Source: a virus. From it: a DNA stretch of 40,134 nt. This document shows, piece after piece, positions 32,172 to 38,280 of this stretch; position 1 is the first letter of the stretch; each line of letters begins with the position of its first letter. The notes under the pieces were generated by a model that ran no database searches, was not told the DNA's origin, and worked only from the letters and a program-made list of their open reading frames with translations. The stretch is from positions 1 through 40,134 of IMG/VR virus record IMGVR_UViG_3300030382_001255. One strand, 5' to 3'. The position numbers and the translations under genes are program-made.

Positions 32172-32226
32172 TTGCTTACATGTGAACAACAGAAGGAAGA
32201 ATCCTTCAGCCTGCCTTATATGTATA

Positions 32227-32238
32227 CCGTAGTGTACA
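32227..32238 (-). promoter_or_regulatory. Promoter-like motif TGTACACTACGG upstream of the 91-aa gene
   Basis: Second copy of the 12-mer found before the RNA polymerase gene, again followed by nATA. It lies in the short gap between the ArdA-like stop and the 91-aa start. Confidence 0.5.
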
Positions 32239-32258
32239 CATAAAGCAAGGGGAAAGAA

Positions 32259-32603
32259 TCAGAAGTTTGAACAGAAGAATACATAATCTTGAAGACCTCG
32301 CTTCACAGCAAAGTAATCATGACTAAGCTCATTAGTCCAGACAGTTTCCCAGTCAATGTGAGATTGTATAAACATTGGTAGCTTAGATTCCAGTAAGTAA
32401 CCGCAATCATCAGCCATTTGTTCAGCAAACTCAGCACCTGTTTCATACTGTCCTTGATAAGATTCTTCGAACTGTTCAACTGTATCTATTCCATAGTCCA
32501 TGAGTTCACTAACAAACTCAGTGGATAATGTATCTATATATCCAAGAGAATTAATACTATCAGTAAGAATTTCTAGTGGAGATAAGAGAGTAGTTGATGA
32601 CAT
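32259..32603 (-). CDS. ArdA-like antirestriction protein
   Basis: 114 residues from ATG 32603; the longer frame would run into tRNA-Asp and is rejected. The region FEESYQGQYETGAEFAEQMADDCGYL near 62-87 followed by HIDWETVWTNELSHDYFAV matches the C-terminal half of ArdA proteins, acidic DNA mimics that block type I restriction enzymes (the role of Ocr in T7). The protein is acidic, as expected. It is shorter than classical ArdA (about 165 aa), keeping mainly the central and C-terminal part. It follows tRNA-Asp and a perfect hairpin. Confidence 0.78.
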   Translation of the reverse strand: MSSTTLLSPLEILTDSINSLGYIDTLSTEFVSELMDYGIDTVEQFEESYQGQYETGAEFAEQMADDCGYLLESKLPMFIQSHIDWETVWTNELSHDYFAVKRGLQDYVFFCSNF

Positions 32604-32615
32604 GTTTGAATGATA

Positions 32616-32634
32616 GATACTCTCAGTGAGTATC
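32616..32634 (-). ncRNA. Perfect hairpin between tRNA-Asp and the ArdA-like gene
   Basis: Arms GATACTC / GAGTATC with loop TCAGT, 3 bases after the tRNA 3' end and 13 bases before the ATG. It may guide cutting of the tRNA from the mRNA. Confidence 0.6.
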
Positions 32635-32637
32635 AAC

Positions 32638-32708
32638 GATCCTTGCGGGAATTGAACCCGCATTACTAGCGTGACAGGCTAGAGTCTTAACCGTTAGACC
32701 AAAGGATC
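32638..32708 (-). tRNA. tRNA-Asp (GUC)
   Basis: A 71-base tRNA. Acceptor arms GATCCTT and AAGGATC pair fully, the D arm is GTCTAACGGTTAAGAC, the anticodon arm is CTAGC-CTGTCAC-GCTAG with anticodon GTC (32675-32673), and the T arm is GCGGG-TTCAATT-CCCGC. CCA is not encoded. It is embedded between the KTSC gene and the ArdA-like gene in the early operon. It should be functional. Confidence 0.95.
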
Positions 32709-32712
32709 AGAG

Positions 32713-32728
32713 AAGGACTTGCGTCCTT
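32713..32728 (-). ncRNA. GNRA-loop hairpin before tRNA-Asp
   Basis: Minus strand AAGGAC-GCAA-GTCCTT, a 6-bp stem with a GCAA tetraloop, 4 bases upstream of the tRNA 5' end. It includes one copy of CAAGGACGCA. It may take part in maturation of the tRNA. Confidence 0.6.
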
Positions 32729-32733
32729 GTTGT

Positions 32734-33033
32734 TTATACAAATGATGGGAGTTGTGGTTCCTTATTTATTGTGTAATAGTGTTGATTCATACCATCAAAA
32801 TTCCAGATAAGTTTTGTCCTATCTGCATGCACGCAATTGTGATTAACCCAACGACCTAATGAGATATCAGGATTAAATAATACATTTGCTATTGCACGTT
32901 TACTAACATTCGCATACTCATATATAGACCCATCCTTGAAAGAAGCAATTACTTTCTTGGTTAATAGATCCACACTAAGTGCACTGATTGCAGTAGAATT
33001 TCGTGTTGGTACATCAATGAACATGTTGAACAT
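32734..33033 (-). CDS. KTSC domain protein
   Basis: A 99-residue protein (MFNMFIDVPTRNSTAISALS). The stretch STAISALSVDLLTKKVIASF followed by DGSIYEYANVSKRAI and LFNPDISLGRWVNHN fits the KTSC domain, a short fold named after the C-terminus of lysyl-tRNA synthetases and common in phages. Its biochemical role is unknown. It is in the early cluster, preceded by two hairpins. Confidence 0.7.
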   Translation of the reverse strand: MFNMFIDVPTRNSTAISALSVDLLTKKVIASFKDGSIYEYANVSKRAIANVLFNPDISLGRWVNHNCVHADRTKLIWNFDGMNQHYYTINKEPQLPSFV

Positions 33034-33054
33034 AAAATAAATAATCTAAATAAA

Positions 33055-33099
33055 TGGGATACATAATCCCAATAGCAGAAGGAGGAGTTGCACCTCCTT
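33055..33099 (-). ncRNA. Two perfect hairpins between the 91-aa gene and the KTSC gene
   Basis: TGGGAT-ACATA-ATCCCA (33055-33071) and AAGGAGG-AGTTGCA-CCTCCTT (33079-33099, plus-strand reading). The second follows the upstream stop by 9 bases. Neither has a U tract. They repeat the pattern of hairpins at early gene junctions. Confidence 0.6.
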
Positions 33100-33108
33100 G
33101 TTGCGCTT

Positions 33109-33384
33109 TTACGCAGCTACTTGTTGTAATTCAGTTGGGTCTATCTGGTTGCGAAGATCTTCTAAAGCACCCTGTAATTCATCAAGAATTGGATGCTTTT
33201 CTGTGATCTCTAACCATTCATCCTCATCAACTTGATCAAGAAATCTTTCATAGTATTTGTTAACTGTTTTAGTTAATCTTAATACCTCAGTAATTTCTTC
33301 CATCGCATCAATGCGTTGAGATAGATTCTCAAACTGTGGTGAATTAGCAAACATGAACTTAATAAATAGTTGGACAGTTTGCAT
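33109..33384 (-). CDS. Hypothetical helical 91-aa early protein
   Basis: From ATG 33384 (MQTVQLFIKFMFANSPQFEN); an ATG at 33354 (MFANSPQF) would give 81 residues and is equally possible, since neither has a clear ribosome binding site. The protein is helical and acidic with heptad-like spacing (LSQRIDAMEEITEVLRL; LDELQGALEDLRNQID), suggesting a coiled coil. No family recognised. Confidence 0.6.
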   Translation of the reverse strand: MQTVQLFIKFMFANSPQFENLSQRIDAMEEITEVLRLTKTVNKYYERFLDQVDEDEWLEITEKHPILDELQGALEDLRNQIDPTELQQVAA

Positions 33385-33426
33385 CAAACGATGCAATGAA
33401 AGAGTGAGGGTTTGACCCTCAGCATC
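33381..33426 (-). ncRNA. Overlapping hairpins before the helical early gene
   Basis: Perfect stem TGAGGGT-TTG-ACCCTCA (33405-33421) enclosed by GATGC (33390-33394) and GCATC (33422-33426). GATGC can instead pair with GCATC at 33381-33385, which covers the ATG at 33384. Two exclusive folds around a start codon could give translational control, which is inference. Confidence 0.5.
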
Positions 33427-33429
33427 TAG

Positions 33430-33645
33430 CTAAACTTGATACTCTTCCCAGTACTCTTGAACAGTTTCTTGATCACTAATACTTTCAATTAATTCCTCTA
33501 CGTATACGTGAGATCCAAAGCCTGAAGATGATGGCCAATTCTTGGCAGCTTGATTCTCAAGCATCATCATTACAGCTGGATCTTTGGCAGCATTTTGATT
33601 AACTAATACTGCTTCGTTGAACATAGGAAATAATTCTTTTTGCAT
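33430..33645 (-). CDS. Hypothetical 71-aa early protein
   Basis: A 71-residue ORF (MQKELFPMFNEAVLVNQNAA ... YVEELIESISDQETVQEYWE), acidic at the C-terminus, with Met-rich MMMLEN in the middle. An internal ATG at residue 8 is possible. It is the first protein gene after the 600-bp structured leader, a place where T7-like phages encode host take-over proteins. No family recognised. Confidence 0.6.
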   Translation of the reverse strand: MQKELFPMFNEAVLVNQNAAKDPAVMMMLENQAAKNWPSSSGFGSHVYVEELIESISDQETVQEYWEEYQV

Positions 33646-33668
33646 AAGAAATAAAATATATACAGACA

Positions 33669-33721
33669 GGCATGGTCAAGATTCGAACTTGAAGAGTGTT
33701 CTCTGTTCCAGGAGTCATGCC
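33669..33721 (-). ncRNA. tRNA-like element: T arm plus acceptor-like stem, no full tRNA
   Basis: On the minus strand GGCATG (33721-33716) pairs with CATGCC (33674-33669). Inside, TCAAG-TTCGAAT-CTTGA (33692-33676) is an exact T-arm (G53, TTC, A58, C61 positions kept), seven bases from the 3' end as in a tRNA. Between lies only a 4-bp mini-hairpin AGAG-AACA-CTCT; there is no D arm or normal anticodon arm. The whole is 53 bases. It could be a decayed tRNA, an RNase P target or a tRNA mimic. Confidence 0.5.
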
Positions 33722-33740
33722 TTTTGTTCATGTCACATGT

Positions 33741-33821
33741 GCCAATCCTGCCGATTGGCTAGCCTCCAGCTCTCTTCATACGCTGCTGGATCAGCGGAGT
33801 TAACTCTTTTCGGCAGTTAAC
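33741..33821 (-). ncRNA. Three-hairpin block beside the tRNA-like element
   Basis: Perfect stems GCCAATC-CTGCC-GATTGGC (33741-33759), CGCTG-CTGGAT-CAGCG (33781-33796) and GTTAACT-9-AGTTAAC (33799-33821). Together with the tRNA-like element they fill most of the transcript expected from the promoter at 33899, and no ORF covers them. This looks like a structured leader or non-coding RNA of about 200 bases. Confidence 0.5.
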
Positions 33822-33898
33822 GGAACCGTCTATGAATCTCCTCTACAGGCAGATTGTTTGTTTGTCTGGCAAATAGTGGCCAGGTCACTTGAATCTTA

Positions 33899-33907
33899 AT
33901 TATAGCA
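33899..33907 (-). promoter_or_regulatory. Extended -10 promoter TGCTATAAT for the early region
   Basis: Minus strand TGC followed by TATAAT, the extended -10 form used by sigma70-type polymerases without a strong -35 box. Transcription would start near 33892 and run through the structured RNA into the early genes. Two related words lie 50 and 105 bp upstream. Confidence 0.6.
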
Positions 33908-33916
33908 TGACTTATT

Positions 33917-33925
33917 CCGTAGTGG
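33917..33925 (-). promoter_or_regulatory. Third promoter-like site CCACTACGG
   Basis: Minus strand CCACTACGG followed by aATA, matching the core of the sites at 29223 and 32227 but without TGTA ahead. It lies 10 bases upstream of the extended -10 element. Confidence 0.35.
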
Positions 33926-33945
33926 ATGTATCACTGTGAACATAG

Positions 33946-34012
33946 CTAGTCATAGCAAGGATAGTGCCAGTCGAGAAAGCTACACACTGCACCTAACATC
34001 CTAGTCATAGCA
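33946..34012 (-). repeat. 12-bp direct repeat TGCTATGACTAG, promoter-like
   Basis: TGCTATGACTAG occurs at 33957-33946 and 34012-34001, 55 bp apart, and resembles the TGCTATAATTA at 33907. The upstream copy has AAGACA 17 bases before TATGAC, close to a -35 box. The three words may be a set of host promoters like A1-A3 of T7. Confidence 0.4.
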
Positions 34013-34021
34013 TGGTATAAG

Positions 34022-34244
34022 CAGATTGTCTTGGTTTGCTAACATGAAATCGCGACAGATCGCGCGAGATAGAGAGCGAGACGCGTGCGACTCACTTGAG
34101 ATTGGCTGAAATCCTGGGGAAATATCTAATTAATCAATGAATTGCACAAGATTATCTATCTAGTGCCTTGTTTTGAGGGGTGCCAAGGGGTTATTTGTGT
34201 CCGTGTGCACTCGTTACAAGGCTTCAGAAAATTATGTCAAAAAT
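34022..34244. other. Upstream part of the early leader, no gene seen
   Basis: No ORF with support. The segment 34048-34100 is unusually rich in CG dinucleotides (TCGCGACAGATCGCGCGAG) compared with the AT-rich surroundings. TTGACA occurs at the thyX stop (about 34234). Nothing else recognised. Confidence 0.4.
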
Positions 34245-34892
34245 CTAAGCCATATACTTCTCACTAGCTTCATAGACCAAAGGGAAAGCTTCTTTTATTA
34301 GCATTTTAATTTGTTTAGCTATAGTTCTATGCTCATACTGTGTATCAGAACCACATCTCAACTGACAATAATGAATCCAAGATCTCAAGGTTCCATTCAT
34401 ATACAATCTCGAAGGGATAGCAAGAGGTAAGACTTCTCTAGCACATTCTTTAGCAATACCAGCGTCCAACATCTGTGTATAAAGAGCCATACCTTTAGCA
34501 TAATGTTCATTAATCCATTTCAACCAAAGTTGTTGATCACAGTGGTTAATATCATCAATACTATTTTGTTTATTACCTGTATCTTGTCTACGTAAAGCAG
34601 GCATAACAGGATTACCCAAATTATGAACATCAGAGTACCGTTGAGAGAACTCTTGAAAAGAGAAAGACCTATGTCTAAGTAACTGTGCAGCTATAGACCT
34701 AGTAGTATTAATTTCCACACACATATTAACCATTTCAAAGGGAGACCAATGTTTATGTTTAATAAGGTAAGAGATAAGTGACTTACTACATTTTTCTTTA
34801 TTTTGGTTAGTAGGATTAGAGACCCTAGCCATATAAGCAACTAGTTGATCACCATCAGTAGTAGCATGAAGGAGTGAAGCAGAATGAATCAT
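34245..34892 (-). CDS. thyX: Flavin-dependent thymidylate synthase ThyX
   Basis: A 215-residue protein with the ThyX signature RHRSFSFQEFSQRY at residues 73-86 (pattern RHR-x7-8-S-x-R). Other family elements: HWSPFEM near 48, AREVLPLAIPSRLYMNGTLRSW and LRCGSDTQYE. ThyX makes dTMP from dUMP with FAD, NADPH and methylene-tetrahydrofolate. It would raise thymidine supply for this AT-rich genome. The ATG overlaps the stop of a small membrane protein (ATGA). It lies apart from the RNR/MazG group, at the start of the early side. Confidence 0.94.
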   Translation of the reverse strand: MIHSASLLHATTDGDQLVAYMARVSNPTNQNKEKCSKSLISYLIKHKHWSPFEMVNMCVEINTTRSIAAQLLRHRSFSFQEFSQRYSDVHNLGNPVMPALRRQDTGNKQNSIDDINHCDQQLWLKWINEHYAKGMALYTQMLDAGIAKECAREVLPLAIPSRLYMNGTLRSWIHYCQLRCGSDTQYEHRTIAKQIKMLIKEAFPLVYEASEKYMA

Positions 34893-35038
34893 AATAGAGA
34901 CACCTTAAGAGCTTCAGCTAAATATCTATAACTAGTAGCTACGTAAACTTGTCCAAGGACTACAGCGAGAGTAGCTAAGGACCAAAAGGTATAATACCAA
35001 TGAGATTTAATTTGTTTAGGTTGGTGGGGAGTAGTCAT
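34889..35038 (-). CDS. Small membrane protein upstream of thyX
   Basis: A 49-residue ORF (MTTPHQPKQIKSHWYYTFWS) with one hydrophobic segment at about residues 15-36 (YYTFWSLATLAVVLGQVYVA) and a short C-terminal helix. It ends in ATGA shared with the thyX start, so the two are translationally coupled. I recall similar short proteins in marine cyanophages, without known function. Confidence 0.65.
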   Translation of the reverse strand: MTTPHQPKQIKSHWYYTFWSLATLAVVLGQVYVATSYRYLAEALKVSLL

Positions 35039-35040
35039 AT

Positions 35041-35080
35041 ATAATATATATAATACGTATAATACGTATAATACGTATAC
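35041..35080. repeat. Tandem 10-bp repeat TAATACGTAT
   Basis: The unit TAATACGTAT is repeated about three times (35052-35080) after an AT-only stretch, ending in CGTATACAG. TACGTA and GTATAC are palindromic. It lies immediately upstream of the small membrane protein ATG. It could be a protein-binding array, an easily melted origin element or part of a genome end. Confidence 0.6.
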
Positions 35081-35082
35081 AG

Positions 35083-35270
35083 TTCGTTTGGGGATGGGTT
35101 AAGGGGTTAGTTAAAGAAGAAGTAAACCTACAATTCTAAGTTCTCTTTAACGTATGGTATAGGTATTATCTGATGAACCAACTTCATCTATATAATAGAT
35201 ATACCGTTCTTTAAGGGATGGGTTAGAGATTTGTCTATTTGTCTCCACTTCTAAGTTCTTCTCAACGAAG
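35083..35270. repeat. Imperfect direct repeats downstream of the terminase
   Basis: Two related blocks about 124 bp apart: GTTCGTTTGGGGATGGGTTA ... TTCTAAGTTCTCTTTAACG (35083-35152) and GTTCTTTAAGGGATGGGTTA ... TTCTAAGTTCTTCTCAACG (35211-35268). No ORF covers them. This lies where the genome ends of a T7-type phage would be. Confidence 0.5.
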
Positions 35271-35310
35271 TACTTCAGGATTCACCCTTCGCAAGCTCAG
35301 AGTATAAGTA

Positions 35311-35333
35311 AAGGGAGATTATTTGTCTCCCTT
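35311..35333 (-). terminator. Strong hairpin downstream of the large terminase, possible terminator
   Basis: Perfect 8-bp arms AAGGGAGA / TCTCCCTT with a 7-base loop. On the minus strand it is followed by TACTTATACT, a weak U tract, so termination may be partial or depend on the phage polymerase. A second inverted repeat AGGGGA...TCCCCT lies at 35337-35362. Confidence 0.5.
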
Positions 35334-35359
35334 CACAAGGGGAGGTCCACCCTTCCTTC

Positions 35360-35383
35360 CCCTGTATACATGACGACTCGCTC
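35360..35383. repeat. 24-bp exact copy of an RNA polymerase gene segment
   Basis: Identical over 24 bases to 28342-28365 inside the RNA polymerase gene (there encoding SESSCIQG). Flanks differ apart from a few bases. The plus strand contains ACGACTC, as does the T7 promoter. It is intergenic, 35 bases after the terminase stop. Cause unknown. Confidence 0.75.
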
Positions 35384-35399
35384 TAAAGCCAGTGATAGT

Positions 35400-35428
35400 C
35401 TTGGATTAGAGCGTATACTAAATCCAAG
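35400..35428 (-). other. Inverted repeat spanning the large terminase stop
   Basis: CTTGGATT (35400-35407) and AATCCAAG (35421-35428) can pair with a 13-base loop; the right arm includes the last codons of the terminase. No U tract follows. Confidence 0.45.
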
Positions 35429-37151
35429 TAGAATGGGGTTTATTATCTTCCAAACTTCTAGCTTTATCTCTTTGATCTTTAGACATACCAAAGACCAGAT
35501 GGTTAGCTGAAGCTTGAGGTCTATCTAGGTAGTCTTCAAGGATAGAGGTAAACTCTTCTAATCTACGTGTAGCTATTTGTCTTTCTGCTGAGATGGATAG
35601 AGCATCAGTGAAATACTTGACACCTTGTGCCAAACAATCCAATCTGTCATCATGTCGTACAGCGAACTTTTCTCTACACATCCTAGACATCTGATAGAAA
35701 AGCATATAGAGAAGACGTTGTTCAGGAGGTGCCTCTTTATTAGATGAATAGTCCCATTCAATAACAGAACGGTTACAAATAAGGCGATGTTGATTAAGAA
35801 CAGGCTCAAGAGAATCAATGATTCTGTCTTCTTTACGAACGTTTGCGCGTGTTTCTTCAATATGTATAGCTTGTTTAGTATTTTGGAGATGTTTTTTAAA
35901 TAATTCAGCTACTATGCCATCACCAAAGTTAGATTCAATAAGGAGAGTTGAGGTATTATATTTTTTACAACCTTGAAGGATATCTAACAGAGTTGAGTCT
36001 GTGTATCCGTCTCTGTACGCACGCATTTCATGCAAATAGATGAATCCGTTTCGTTGGGATAAGTAAGCTGCTGTCGTCTCATCTGTACCTCTACCCGACG
36101 GGTCCACACTGCAAATTGTTTCGGAGTAATCATCCCATTCTCCAACAAGTTGCATTGGTGAATAAAAATAATCTCCTGGGAGACCGACTGTGGGAAGATC
36201 TTTAATAACGTTTGCTGGGTCTGAGCACCATACGCAAGACTCGGGAGCCTTAGTAGGATTGACGCTAGTGACAACCAAATCAGACATCTTAAGAGGAAAT
36301 TTCTCTGCATCACTTAAAGAGGTATCAAGCATAAATTGCAACATGAAGTTGCTACGACCCATTGAGGCTTCACGTTGAAGTAAGTCTTCGTTATCAAATC
36401 TGTCTGGGTCTGTACAATCCCAAGGTTCAACACCTTGATCTATATCTTCTTGAAGTTGAGGAGCTATTTGTCCTTCATAGCTGGCAAGTTTTCTTGGATA
36501 TCTAGCTGGCCAAACAAATGGACGATACGACCGCTCTGCAAGCTTATTGTAAACAGTAAAACAACTCTGAGGAGTCCCGAGATAGCAAATACGGCTATCA
36601 TCTTTCGGGGTAAGAATGGATTCTGCTTCTGTGCAAAGTTGAAGAAGTTTTTCACGCATCATCTCCGTCATAGAATTTCCTGGTACTTCTATGTCGTCTA
36701 GGACCATTAGATCTGCCCGTGATCCAGTTAGCTGACCAGTAATACCCACGCTCTTCACTGAAGGTGCTTGATGCGGACTGCAATTTACGTCGAATGAAAT
36801 CCTTGACCATCTGGAGTCGTCTGATTTGGGTTGTAAGTGGGTTAACCATGGAGTTTCAATTATTAGTTTTTGTAAAAAGATGGACATGTTATCTGCGCGT
36901 TCTTTAGAAGCGGAGATGATCATTATTTTCTTTTCAGGGTCTTTGAATAATGTCCATAAGACAAAAGCACCAGTAATCCAAGATTTTCCAACACCACGGA
37001 AAGCCTGGATTTGTAGACGTTTAGGTCCATATTGTATGTAGTCTGCAATTGAGAATTGTGCTCGTGTAGGAGGAGGTAGGTCTAACTGTTGCCATAAAGC
37101 AGCCAGAAAGACCTTGAAGTCGTCCTGTAGAGCGGTTAAAGCATCGCTCAT
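35418..37151 (-). CDS. Terminase large subunit, T7 gp19-like DNA maturase B
   Basis: A 577-residue packaging motor. ATPase domain: Walker A AFRGVGKSWITG near residue 55, Walker B LMVLDDIEVPG near 150. Nuclease domain: SVDPSGRGTDETTAAY near 348 with the first metal-binding Asp, and RHDDRLDCLAQGVKYF near 498. It cuts concatemers and translocates DNA into the procapsid through the portal. Close in length to T7 gp19 (586 aa). Preceded by the HNH fusion gene with a 15-base gap and followed by the hairpin-rich late/early junction. Confidence 0.95.
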   Translation of the reverse strand: MSDALTALQDDFKVFLAALWQQLDLPPPTRAQFSIADYIQYGPKRLQIQAFRGVGKSWITGAFVLWTLFKDPEKKIMIISASKERADNMSIFLQKLIIETPWLTHLQPKSDDSRWSRISFDVNCSPHQAPSVKSVGITGQLTGSRADLMVLDDIEVPGNSMTEMMREKLLQLCTEAESILTPKDDSRICYLGTPQSCFTVYNKLAERSYRPFVWPARYPRKLASYEGQIAPQLQEDIDQGVEPWDCTDPDRFDNEDLLQREASMGRSNFMLQFMLDTSLSDAEKFPLKMSDLVVTSVNPTKAPESCVWCSDPANVIKDLPTVGLPGDYFYSPMQLVGEWDDYSETICSVDPSGRGTDETTAAYLSQRNGFIYLHEMRAYRDGYTDSTLLDILQGCKKYNTSTLLIESNFGDGIVAELFKKHLQNTKQAIHIEETRANVRKEDRIIDSLEPVLNQHRLICNRSVIEWDYSSNKEAPPEQRLLYMLFYQMSRMCREKFAVRHDDRLDCLAQGVKYFTDALSISAERQIATRRLEEFTSILEDYLDRPQASANHLVFGMSKDQRDKARSLEDNKPHSTWI

Positions 37152-37166
37152 GTGGGTTTATATGTT

Positions 37167-38279
37167 TTATACTTTTAAAGCCTTTACAGCTCCTTTAAGT
37201 TTCGTCTTTTTCTTAGTTCTATTAGGTATATCTAATCGAGAAATATCTATACCTGTATTAGTGAAATCTAAAGCAGCTGAAGCTCCATCACCTATAACAG
37301 GAATCCAACCAATAGCACCACTTAAAGCAGCGATACCAGCTTGATCAAGTTTGCCTTGACGTAGATAATCCCAAGATTCTTTACCACTTAGAAGTATGTC
37401 TAATCCAGGTATTAGTTTTAGAGCTGATTTACCACCACGTTTAGCGGCGATAGTAGCTATTTGTCTAGCGATAGCTTTTTGAGCAGCTTTACTTTTTAAA
37501 GTTTCAGTCATTGCTATTGCTCCACCACCAATCGCAGCACCTGCGTAATTACCTGTACCTAGATTGATCCCAACGTTAATAGCTTGATCTGCAAGTCTTA
37601 CGGTTCCAACTTTAAAATCTTTAGCATTAATAGCTAGACCAGAGTTACTAGATTTACCGTTATTCTCAGGCAATTCACCTAATATTGCAGGTCTATCGGT
37701 ATCAGCTTTTTGTATAGCTTTGTCTAAAGCTCGTTCTTGAGTAACTTCAGGTACATTATCGGTTAGTAACTTTTCTCGTTGTACTGTTGAAATCAATGGA
37801 CTATGGTTATCATTTAAGGATGTCTCTAAGAAGGGTTCAGACGGCCAATGACCACCTATTTTATTACCTTTAGCTAGATTTACTTCTTTTGTTCTTAATT
37901 TCAGATTCCAAGGAGCATTAGATGGACCACCTTTATCAATTGGGATATCGTGATCTACGTGTAACCCTCTAGCAGTTCCTTCTTTATAATAATTATCAAC
38001 CATCATTTGTTCGATGGAAGATAGTTTTATTTCTTGATTTTTCTTTCTTCCACGCCTATTTGCTGAATCTCTTGCTTCATTCCAAGCCGCTCTTACTTGT
38101 ACTCCTTTTTTGTGATCAGAATTAAGTTTTAAAGTGTAGGTAGTCTTATTATATTCAAACTGAGCATCTGCATCAGGTAGTTTTTTACCACCTGCTGCGC
38201 TTCTTTTAGCGTGAAACTTCTCGATTTCTTTATCTAGAATAGACTCAGGTATTTCTCCTGCATATAGTTTTTCGGCCAT
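37167..38279 (-). CDS. HNH-like protein with long glycine/alanine-rich hydrophobic C-terminus
   Basis: A 370-residue protein. Residues about 105-140 form an HNH-like motif (LHVDHDIPIDKGGPSNAPWN, then LRTKEVNLAKGNKIGG). Residues about 225-350 are Ala/Gly/Ile-rich with several helices that could enter membranes (NYAGAAIGGGAIAMTE; IAALSGAIGWIPVIGDGAS), ending in a basic tail. The build recalls toxin-like or ejected proteins as much as a homing nuclease. It sits between an HNH gene and the large terminase. A terminator lies directly before the ATG, with its U tract touching the start codon, and no ribosome binding site outside the hairpin is seen. Confidence 0.6.
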   Translation of the reverse strand: MAEKLYAGEIPESILDKEIEKFHAKRSAAGGKKLPDADAQFEYNKTTYTLKLNSDHKKGVQVRAAWNEARDSANRRGRKKNQEIKLSSIEQMMVDNYYKEGTARGLHVDHDIPIDKGGPSNAPWNLKLRTKEVNLAKGNKIGGHWPSEPFLETSLNDNHSPLISTVQREKLLTDNVPEVTQERALDKAIQKADTDRPAILGELPENNGKSSNSGLAINAKDFKVGTVRLADQAINVGINLGTGNYAGAAIGGGAIAMTETLKSKAAQKAIARQIATIAAKRGGKSALKLIPGLDILLSGKESWDYLRQGKLDQAGIAALSGAIGWIPVIGDGASAALDFTNTGIDISRLDIPNRTKKKTKLKGAVKALKV

Positions 38280-38280
38280 T

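Noticed and set aside
32604-32663. Longer N-terminus of the ArdA-like protein (starting MRVQFPQG)
   Set aside because: These codons are the complement of the T arm of tRNA-Asp; the ATG at 32603 is the sensible start.
33741-33759. Rho-independent terminator
   Set aside because: A perfect 7-bp stem, but neither strand has a U tract behind it.
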